The notes beneath the pieces were generated by a model. That model was not told the DNA's origin and made no database searches. It worked only from the letters and a program-made list of their open reading frames with translations. The position numbers and the translations under genes are program-made. From Pelotomaculum sp. (lineage in GTDB: Bacteria > Bacillota > Desulfotomaculia > Desulfotomaculales > Pelotomaculaceae), in assembly GCA_022839445.1 (NCBI GenBank), contig JALHFC010000090.1, positions 1 through 6,730 on the forward strand: DNA of 6,730 bases, written 5' to 3'. Positions 1 to 5,332 of this stretch are shown here, one piece after another (within the stretch, counting starts at the first letter, position 1; each line of letters opens with the position of its first letter).

Positions 1-1
1 A

Positions 2-2569
2 TTTAAGGACACGCCGCTAATAAAGATTCTCGAGACACTCGAAAGGACGTCGCGTGTGCTCGCGAACCCCTCCCACCCCCTGCGCGTCGAAACGCTGGAA
101 AGGATGCCCGGAATAATAGGCTATTCGAGGCAGATGGTCGAGGAAGGACTGAACACGCTCTGCGCGACCATGACGGTGCCGTCGCTGCTGGCGCGGCTGG
201 ATTCGGACCTCGAAGGTTCGCGCTACCTGGACGGCTTTTCGTACCACAAGGTCTTCGAAGGCTATATAAAGGCCGAACCGCGTGGTCTGGTGGCGCACGT
301 TTCGGCGGGAAACGTGTTCATCGGCGCGGTGGACACCCTGGTTCAGGGCATAATGACCAAGAACGTCAACATCCTCAAGATGTCGTCCATAGATACGGTT
401 TTCCCGATAATATTCGCGAAAGCCGTTCTGGAAGCCGACCCCGAGGGAATCATATCGAAAACATTCTGCCTGGCGCCTTTTAGTTCGGGCGAAGAGGGTG
501 TCGAGAGCGTCATAAAGGAACAATGCGACGTCGTGACGGTTTATGGTGGAAAGGAAGCCATCGAGGCCTATCGCAAAGGGCTCGGACTCCACACCAAGAT
601 ACTCGAATACGGACCGAAATATTCGTGCGCCATCATAGACGGGGAGATTCTCGCGCGCGACGGGGTATCGGAGACGGCTAGCCTCATGGCGCGCGATTTC
701 ACGATGTGGGAGCAATCAGCCTGCTCGTCGCCGCACACCGTTTTCGTCAGAGGCGAGAAGGAGGCGTTCGATTTCGCCCGCGAACTCGCCCGCCAGCTGG
801 AAAGCTGGGCGAAAACATACCCGCACGGCAGGATACCCATGGACGAGCAGGTCGAGATCACCAAGAGCCGCGAGCTCGCCAAGGCGTACGAGGCCGACGG
901 CCGGGCGTCCCTTATGATTCCCGCGGACGGCTCGCAGGAGTGGACCGTCATATACGAGAAAAACTCCGATTTCAGGGTGAGTTGCCACCACAGGACCGCT
1001 TACGTCAAGCCGGTCGCCCGCTTCGACGAGGCGATAGCCACGCTCAAAGGCTACGGCAAATACATCCAGAGCATAGCCGTACTGGCCTCGACGGCCGACA
1101 CTTTCTCAATTTCCGAAAAGTTATGCGCGATAGGCGCCGACCGCATCACTGAGCCCGGCAACATGTCGCGCCGCAAGAACGGCACGCCGCACGACGGCAC
1201 CCGCGGCGCCGCGGAGTTTGTCCGCTGGGTCTCGATAGGTAAAAAATCCCCGCTGGAGGACGAGTTCGATTACATGGACCCCGCGCGGCGCGACGCTGTC
1301 ACGCTTGACAGGCTCAATTTCTTGCTGTCATACTGCCGCGAGAAGTCGAGCTTTTACCGTGACCGCCTTCCCGCGGAGCCGCTGCGCTCCCTGAAGGAGC
1401 TTTCGAAGATACCCGTCCTTTCCCAAAAAGGTTTTCGCGACCATCTCCCGCCTTCGGGCACGGGGATACTCACGGCGCCGCTGGGCAGGAGCTATTCGTT
1501 CGGAAGCGGAGGCACGGCGGGCAACCCCAAATTCGTCTACAGGACCGTCGATGAGACGCGCAGAAACGCCCGCGAAATGGCGAAAGGCTTCATGATATCG
1601 GGCCTATGCGAAAACGACATAGTGGCCAACCTCTTTTTCGCCGGGAACATGTGGGCCTCGTTCGTGAGCGTCAATATGGCGTTGGAGGAGGCCGGATGCC
1701 ATATCCTGCCCATCGCCGGAAACGCCTGCGACATGGCGGCCATAGTTTCCTACATGAAGGCTTTCTCGGCGAACGTGGCCGTATCCATTCCGTCGGTGAT
1801 CATTTCTCTGGCGCAATACGTCGAGCAGAACAGGCTGGACCTCGGGGTCGAGAAAATATTCTATGGCGGCGAACATTTCTTCCCGGACGCCCAGAAATAC
1901 GTGGCGCGCGTCCTCGGCGCCAGGATCATCGCCTCGGCCGGTTACGCCACCAACGACACCGGGATCGCCGGCATCCAGTGCGCGCACTGCAGCGGCGGTG
2001 TCCACCATATAAACGAGAACATACACATCGTGGAGATCGTCGACCCGGAAACGAACGAGCCTGTCGAGGAAGGCCGCGATGGAAAGATAATACTGACCAA
2101 CATAGACAGGCTCCTGATGCCGGTCATCCGTTATGAGATAGGCGACATGGGCAGGATCGTTAGCGGTCCCTGCGCCTGCGGCAGGACGCTGCGCAGGATG
2201 GACCTTCTCGGAAGGGCCGACGAGGTGCTGGTCATAGGCGGGGGCAACGTATCGCAAGACGTGGTGGCGCGCGCGATTTCCAACGTGCCCGGGCTTTCAT
2301 TCAATTTCAGGATGACGGCCAGGCTCGCCGGAATGCATGACCTGTTCGTGCTGGAGGTGGAAAGCGAGTCGGAAGTCTCGAAGGAGGCGGCGGCCGAGCT
2401 CGAGAAGAAAATGCGCCGCAGCCTTTTCGACGAGAAGAGGGAATTCGAGGCATTCCTCAAAACTGAGAGTATAGCCGATCCCGTGGTCAGGGTCCTCAAT
2501 CCCGGCGAGCTGCCGCGCAACAGCCGCACCGGCAAATTAAAACGTGTCGTAGATGAAAGAGTGAACTGA
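2..2569 (+). CDS. LuxC acyl-CoA reductase fused to a PaaK-like adenylate-forming domain (5' end outside window)
   Basis: Predicted two-domain enzyme that activates a carboxylate and reduces the acyl group to an aldehyde. The frame is open from the first codon at 2, and the residues before GTG 56 (ILETLERTSRVLANP) fit a LuxC N-terminus, so GTG 56 is an internal Val and the true start lies upstream. Numbered from codon 2, the LuxC domain spans about 1-413, with the HVSAGNVFIG motif (99-108) and the active-site Cys 241 in EQSACSSP (codon 722-724). LuxC normally has this Cys near residue 286, so about 45 residues are missing. The PaaK-like domain runs from about 425 to 855: Gly-rich loop SGGTAGNP (502-509), CAHC (660-663), VIRYEIGDMG (708-717), CACGR (724-728), GRADEVLVIGG and a C-terminal NSRTGKLKR with the likely catalytic Lys 845. 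All key motifs of both domains are present. The fusion is seen directly; the substrate is unknown. Confidence 0.9.
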   Translation, partial: FKDTPLIKILETLERTSRVLANPSHPLRVETLERMPGIIGYSRQMVEEGLNTLCATMTVPSLLARLDSDLEGSRYLDGFSYHKVFEGYIKAEPRGLVAHVSAGNVFIGAVDTLVQGIMTKNVNILKMSSIDTVFPIIFAKAVLEADPEGIISKTFCLAPFSSGEEGVESVIKEQCDVVTVYGGKEAIEAYRKGLGLHTKILEYGPKYSCAIIDGEILARDGVSETASLMARDFTMWEQSACSSPHTVFVRGEKEAFDFARELARQLESWAKTYPHGRIPMDEQVEITKSRELAKAYEADGRASLMIPADGSQEWTVIYEKNSDFRVSCHHRTAYVKPVARFDEAIATLKGYGKYIQSIAVLASTADTFSISEKLCAIGADRITEPGNMSRRKNGTPHDGTRGAAEFVRWVSIGKKSPLEDEFDYMDPARRDAVTLDRLNFLLSYCREKSSFYRDRLPAEPLRSLKELSKIPVLSQKGFRDHLPPSGTGILTAPLGRSYSFGSGGTAGNPKFVYRTVDETRRNAREMAKGFMISGLCENDIVANLFFAGNMWASFVSVNMALEEAGCHILPIAGNACDMAAIVSYMKAFSANVAVSIPSVIISLAQYVEQNRLDLGVEKIFYGGEHFFPDAQKYVARVLGARIIASAGYATNDTGIAGIQCAHCSGGVHHINENIHIVEIVDPETNEPVEEGRDGKIILTNIDRLLMPVIRYEIGDMGRIVSGPCACGRTLRRMDLLGRADEVLVIGGGNVSQDVVARAISNVPGLSFNFRMTARLAGMHDLFVLEVESESEVSKEAAAELEKKMRRSLFDEKREFEAFLKTESIADPVVRVLNPGELPRNSRTGKLKRVVDERVN

Positions 2570-2570
2570 T

Positions 2571-2912
2571 ATGGAAATAAGAGCGTTTGAACAACCGATA
2601 TCCAAGCTTAACGTGAAGGCGGACCTTAAGTACCTGAGGCCCGTGCTCGAATTCGTGAGATTTTTCGCGGTGTGCGAAGGCCTTCCTGAAAAGACGGCCA
2701 GGTTGCTTGAAGTGGCCGTCGAGGAGGCTTGTGTCAACGTGATCAAGCACGCTTATGGCCCCGACGAAAACGGCTATTTTGACGTTTCCGTATCGCGTAG
2801 GTCTCACCAGTTAGTCATATCGATCGAAGACCGCGGGCTGCCGGCCGACATGGAGGCGCTTGAAAAAAACGAAAAAAATAGCCTGGGCGTAATGCTTATG
2901 AAATCAACCTAG
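2571..2912 (+). CDS. N-terminal fragment: RsbW/SpoIIAB-like ATP-binding domain
   Basis: 113-residue surviving 5' piece of the broken gene. It shows the GHKL ATPase hallmarks of anti-sigma factor kinases: N-box VAVEEACVNVIKHAY (49-62, with Glu 52, Asn 56 and His 60), G1-like box IEDRGLP (85-91) and G2-like LGVMLMKS (105-112). In the family the last motif is followed by a DEV-type strand and then an NLG..GK..K segment. Here the frame stops at TAG 2910-2912, and that NLGEHGKRVKIIK segment reappears at once in the -1 frame, which shows that the stop is not the natural end. Two 9-base A-rich units, GAAAAAAAC and GAAAAAAAT (2862-2879), encode EKNEKN just before G2. The start ATG 2571 lies 1 base after the previous stop with only a weak AAAGAG-type ribosome site, consistent with coupled translation. 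Confidence 0.7.
   Translation: MEIRAFEQPISKLNVKADLKYLRPVLEFVRFFAVCEGLPEKTARLLEVAVEEACVNVIKHAYGPDENGYFDVSVSRRSHQLVISIEDRGLPADMEALEKNEKNSLGVMLMKST
2896..2911 (+). other. Inferred deletion junction in the RsbW-type domain
   Basis: The frame of 2571 fits the ATPase family through GVMLMKS (to about 2905) and the -1 frame fits it from INLGEHGKRVKIIK onward (from about 2903). The expected DEV-type residues between them are missing. TATGAAATC at 2897-2905 can be read as the end of LMKS or as YEI, which suits loss of DNA between two short direct repeats, about 16 or 25 bases (1 mod 3). The exact length is inference. Confidence 0.55.
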
Positions 2913-2947
2913 GCGAGCACGGCAAGCGCGTAAAGATAATCAAAAAC

Positions 2948-3214
2948 TTGCCTTTGGAGCACGAACCCGTCGAAGATAAAGTAGCCCTGGAAACTGCACC
3001 CGCCGCTGTTTCGGACGGAGGAGCCGCCGGGGCTGCACGGTCCGCCGCGGGCACGCCGATGAGGTTGCCCGTCATTAGGTTCATGGAGACCGGCGAGGCG
3101 CTGAAGCTGTCCAGGTGCATATACCACGTTTACGGCTACACTTACGGCACGGCTTTTTATTATCCCGAAAAAATACGAAAAAATAGCCGAGATGATAAAC
3201 TCGAAGCTGCTTAA
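2948..3214 (+). CDS. Middle fragment of the RsbW-GNAT gene (shifted frame)
   Basis: This open frame, open upstream to TAG 2879-2881, carries the end of the ATPase domain (YEINLGEHGKRVKIIKNLP from about 2897), an Ala/Gly-rich linker and the start of the GNAT domain (RLPVIRFMETGEALKLSRC, then YGYTYGTAFYYPEKI). It only makes sense as the interior of one longer protein. The nominal TTG start at 2948 has no convincing ribosome site and is unlikely to be used. After the 10-bp duplication at 3166-3185 the frame runs into unrelated residues and stops at 3214, while the GNAT sequence goes on in the frame of ATG 3192. It is best treated as part of the pseudogene rather than as a separate gene. Confidence 0.35.
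   Translation: MPLEHEPVEDKVALETAPAAVSDGGAAGAARSAAGTPMRLPVIRFMETGEALKLSRCIYHVYGYTYGTAFYYPEKIRKNSRDDKLEAA
3166..3185 (+). repeat. Exact 10-bp tandem duplication that shifts frame
   Basis: CGAAAAAATA occurs twice with no gap (3166-3175 and 3176-3185). One copy gives CCC GAA AAA ATA GCC GAG ATG, reading YYPEKIAEMINS in a frame continuous with the GNAT sequence downstream. Two copies add 10 bases and change the frame. The A-rich unit suits replication slippage. Confidence 0.9.
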
Positions 3215-4121
3215 ATCCGTCGTGGCCGTGAACGACGACGGCGACATTGTGGCCCACCTCGGATTGAAGTTTCCATATCCGGGCGCCAGGATCGCCGAGT
3301 CCGCGCAGGCGGCCGTCATGCCGCAATACCGCGGGATGCGCATCTTCGAAAAGATGAAGGAGTTCTCGGTGCGCTACGCTGCAGAGAACGGCCTTTACGG
3401 CCTGTACAGCGAAGCGGTCACGATACATCCGTACACACAGAAGGGGAATGTCTCGCTGGGAGCGAAAGAGACGGGGCTCACACAGAAGGGGAATGTCTCG
3501 CTGGGAGCGAAAGAGACGGGGCTTATCCTGGCGTTCATACCCGAAATCGTCAACTTCAGGAAGATACAGAAGGGGGGTGAAAAGTCGCAGCGGCAGGCCG
3601 CGATGCTTTTTTATTTGAAAACAGGCGAAGGCCCGGCCCGTTCGATTTACGCCCCGCCGCGCCACACCGAAATGATGCAGAGAATATATGAGCATAACGG
3701 CCTCGTAAGGGAATTTATCGCGCCCGCCGGCGCTCCGGTTTGCGCCCAGTCGGTGCTCGACGTCAGCTTCAACGCGTATCTCAACGCTGCGATCATCGTG
3801 ATAAATTCGGTCGGGCACGATTTCGGGGCCGCCATGAAAAATTACCAAAGGGAGCTATGCGAAAAGCGCACCGACTGCATTTATGCCTATATACCTCTCG
3901 CCGACCCCGGCGCTCCTGCAGCATGCGAAGCCCTCGAAAAACTGAAGTTCTCGTTCGCGGGAATAATACCGGAATATTTTTCGGGCGACTGTGCGGTTTA
4001 CCATTTCCTGAACAACGTGCCCGTGGAGCCCGAGAGAATATGCGCGGTCTCCGATTTCGCGAAAACGCTGCTGAAATACATACTCCGATTTCGCGAAAAC
4101 GCTGCTGAAATACATAATTAA
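3192..4121 (+). CDS. C-terminal fragment: GNAT-type acetyltransferase part of the broken fusion
   Basis: 309-residue open frame with most of a GNAT N-acyltransferase and its C-terminal extension: SVVAVNDDGDIVAHLGL strand pair, then motif A VMPQYRGMRIFEKM (about 43-56), then SEAVTIHPYTQKGN. Residues TQKGNVSLGAKETGL occur twice in a row (about 82-111) because of the exact 45-bp duplication. Later parts include SIYAPPRHTEMMQRIYEHNGL and EYFSGDCAVYHF. ATG 3192 is probably internal to the original gene: no Shine-Dalgarno precedes it, and the expected upstream residues YYPEKIAEMINS are recovered when the 10-bp duplication is removed. The last residues, LRFRENAAEIHN, are an artefact of the 34-bp duplication; the undamaged tail would be IINEYDGSKNL ending at 4149. 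If translated alone it would lack the first strand of the acetyltransferase fold. Confidence 0.6.
   Translation: MINSKLLKSVVAVNDDGDIVAHLGLKFPYPGARIAESAQAAVMPQYRGMRIFEKMKEFSVRYAAENGLYGLYSEAVTIHPYTQKGNVSLGAKETGLTQKGNVSLGAKETGLILAFIPEIVNFRKIQKGGEKSQRQAAMLFYLKTGEGPARSIYAPPRHTEMMQRIYEHNGLVREFIAPAGAPVCAQSVLDVSFNAYLNAAIIVINSVGHDFGAAMKNYQRELCEKRTDCIYAYIPLADPGAPAACEALEKLKFSFAGIIPEYFSGDCAVYHFLNNVPVEPERICAVSDFAKTLLKYILRFRENAAEIHN
3434..3523 (+). repeat. Exact 45-bp tandem duplication, in frame
   Basis: Copies at 3434-3478 and 3479-3523 are identical in all 45 positions and directly adjacent; each encodes TQKGNVSLGAKETGL. The length is a multiple of three, so the frame is kept and the protein gains 15 residues within the GNAT region. 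Identity at silent sites points to a very recent event or an assembly error rather than an old protein repeat. Confidence 0.95.
4049..4116 (+). repeat. Exact 34-bp tandem duplication that alters the C-terminus
   Basis: Copies at 4049-4082 and 4083-4116 are identical and adjacent. 34 is 1 mod 3, so the second copy is read in a new frame (LRFRENAAEIHN, stop at 4119-4121). With one copy the frame reads TLLKYIINEYDGSKNL and stops at 4147-4149, a normal distance before the luxE-like gene. Confidence 0.95.
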
Positions 4122-4155
4122 TGAATACGACGGTTCTAAAAACCTTTAGGACCTC

Positions 4156-4163
4156 AAGGAAGG
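4156..4163 (+). promoter_or_regulatory. Ribosome binding site of the luxE-like gene
   Basis: AAGGAAGG seven bases before ATG 4171. It lies downstream of the inferred undamaged stop of the previous gene (4147-4149) and supports ATG 4171 as the start. Confidence 0.75.
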
Positions 4164-4170
4164 TGCATCA

Positions 4171-5289
4171 ATGGAACACATCGAAAAACTCTTCAAAAAC
4201 CCCGCCGCGTTCGATCTCAACGACGAAACCCGCGGAGATTTTCTTGAGGCCATGCGCGAGGCGGTGGCCTTCCACAGGAAAAACTCGAAAATATACGACG
4301 GCATCTGCTCCCGCAGCGGATTTTCTTTCGACCGCGACGTGGGGGGCGAGGGCGACCTCCACAAGGTGCCTCACATAATGGCCAACGTGTTCAAGGAAAT
4401 GAAGCTGCTTTCCGTGCCCGAGTCGCAGATAACGGTTACGTTCACGTCATCGGGGACCACCGGCTCGAAAAGCCAGACCAACCTTGACGTTGTTTCCATA
4501 GCCCGCCAGCGCTTCACCCGCAATTCCACGGTCGAGAGCTACGGGCTGGCCGCGTACGACACCGAAGTGAACTATCTCTGCTTTTCCTACGATCCCGACA
4601 CGGGTGGCGCCAAGGGCGCCGCCCACACTCACACGGCCTACACATCCTTCGCCAGGGCGCGCGAGGTTTTTTACGCCATATCGCGTGATGAAAAGGGCGA
4701 GGCTAAGTTCAAGATCGACGAGTGTATCGACGCACTGGCCCGCTACGCCGGGACCGGCATTGCACTACGAATCACCGGCTTTCCGTCGTTCGGATACACC
4801 GCGCTCAAAAAGCTCGACGAAATGGGAAAGCGGTTCGAATTTCCACCGGACAGCGTGTTGTTTTCGGGCGGCGGCTGGAAACTTCCCGGCGGCGATCCCA
4901 TCCAGTTCTACGAGTACGCCGAGCTGGTGAAGCGGGTCCTCGGTATACCGCACGATCGGATCAGGGACGTCTATGGTATGATAGAGCACGGTATCCCGTA
5001 CATGACCTGCGGCTGCGGCAATTTCCACGTGCCGATATATTCGAGGGTCTACTCGGTGGACCCCGTTCAGGCCGAACCGCTTCCCTGCGGTGAAAAGGGC
5101 CTTCTGAAGCTGATAACCCCCTACATACAGAGCGTGCCGGCCATATCGGTGCTCAGCACCGACTACGGCGCGATTGGAGAGAACTGTCCCTGCGGCCTGA
5201 AGACGCCTTACATAATGCTAAAAGGGCGCGCCGGCGTCAAAAAATACGCAGGATGCGGAATTTCGGCCGCGCAGCTGCTCTCGCGCTGA
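4171..5289 (+). CDS. LuxE-like acyl-protein synthetase
   Basis: 372 residues, the usual LuxE length. LuxE forms acyl-AMP from a carboxylate and ATP and holds the acyl group on a C-terminal cysteine before passing it to LuxC. Seen here: FTSSGTTGSKSQ loop (91-102), SGGGWK (232-237), YGMIEHG (268-274), TCGCG (279-283), VLSTDYG (327-333), CPCG (340-342 region) and KKYAGCGISAAQLL at the end. Cys 362 sits where Vibrio LuxE has its acylated cysteine (about 364), so the enzyme looks complete. The start is set by ATG 4171 with AAGGAAGG seven bases before it. It follows the broken RsbW-GNAT gene by 21 bases from that gene's inferred stop and precedes the PaaK-like gene by 43 bases. The acyl substrate cannot be read from sequence, and with no luciferase genes present there is no reason to assume light production. 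Confidence 0.9.
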   Translation: MEHIEKLFKNPAAFDLNDETRGDFLEAMREAVAFHRKNSKIYDGICSRSGFSFDRDVGGEGDLHKVPHIMANVFKEMKLLSVPESQITVTFTSSGTTGSKSQTNLDVVSIARQRFTRNSTVESYGLAAYDTEVNYLCFSYDPDTGGAKGAAHTHTAYTSFARAREVFYAISRDEKGEAKFKIDECIDALARYAGTGIALRITGFPSFGYTALKKLDEMGKRFEFPPDSVLFSGGGWKLPGGDPIQFYEYAELVKRVLGIPHDRIRDVYGMIEHGIPYMTCGCGNFHVPIYSRVYSVDPVQAEPLPCGEKGLLKLITPYIQSVPAISVLSTDYGAIGENCPCGLKTPYIMLKGRAGVKKYAGCGISAAQLLSR

Positions 5290-5318
5290 AATATTGATTA
5301 ATTTCGTTTAAAATGAAC

Positions 5319-5323
5319 GGAGG
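5319..5323 (+). promoter_or_regulatory. Ribosome binding site of the PaaK-like gene
   Basis: GGAGG nine bases before ATG 5333, in the 43-base gap after the luxE-like gene. The first 25 bases of this gap are AT-rich, but no correctly spaced -35/-10 pair or terminator hairpin is seen, so read-through from upstream is likely. Confidence 0.8.
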
Positions 5324-5332
5324 CTCCGACCA

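Larger units (their letters stand above)
2571..4149 (+). pseudogene. RsbW-type ATP-binding domain fused to GNAT acetyltransferase, disrupted by indels
   Basis: One ancestral gene read here in four segments: frame of 2571 to about 2905, frame of 2906 to about 3175, frame of 3186 to 4082, then the frame ending TAG 4147-4149. The segments join as HATPase_c_2 (RsbW/SpoIIAB-like), an Ala-rich linker (about 2951-3053) and a GNAT domain with a QYRGMRI acetyl-CoA motif. Damage: a deletion of length 1 mod 3 near 2897-2911, an exact 10-bp duplication at 3166-3185, an exact in-frame 45-bp duplication at 3434-3523, and an exact 34-bp duplication at 4049-4116. Undoing all four gives about 500 residues ending in IINEYDGSKNL, with stop 21 bases before the next ATG. 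It starts one base after the LuxC fusion stop, so it is probably translationally coupled. Such proteins are expected to be regulatory or to transfer acyl groups; the exact role is unknown. The damage may be real or an assembly fault. Confidence 0.8.

Noticed and set aside
56..58. GTG 56 as the start of the LuxC fusion gene
   Set aside because: The frame is open back to the window edge, the residues before it fit a LuxC N-terminus and no ribosome site precedes it, so the gene starts upstream.
17..715. Long open frame on the minus strand opposite the LuxC domain
   Set aside because: It mirrors the codon structure of the plus-strand gene, has no recognisable motifs and has no separate ribosome site; the same holds for minus-strand frames at 1604-2257, 3081-3848 and 5504-6085.
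2862..2879. Near-duplicate 9-base units GAAAAAAAC and GAAAAAAAT encoding EKNEKN as a further tandem duplication
   Set aside because: The copies differ at the last base and the unit is simple A-rich sequence in frame; this could be chance, so it is not counted with the exact duplications.
2862..2881. Two in-phase slippery heptamers, A AAA AAC and A AAA AAT, which could mean programmed -1 frameshifting in the RsbW-type gene
   Set aside because: A -1 shift at either heptamer runs straight into TAG at 2879-2881, and the original frame still matches the family beyond this point (LGVMLMKS), so the frame break lies downstream and is not made by this site.
3178..3183. Single-base insertion in the A6 run as the cause of the second frame break
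   Set aside because: Removing one A also restores frame, but removing one whole copy of the exact 10-bp repeat gives the more natural YYPEKIAEMINS and explains the repeat, so the duplication is preferred.
3434..3523. Repeat array such as CRISPR
   Set aside because: Two directly adjacent copies without spacers, inside a coding frame; this is a tandem duplication.
5294..5314. TTGATT and TAAAAT in the AT-rich gap as a promoter for the PaaK-like gene
   Set aside because: The spacing is only about 9 bases, not 16-18, and the start point would fall in or next to the ribosome site.
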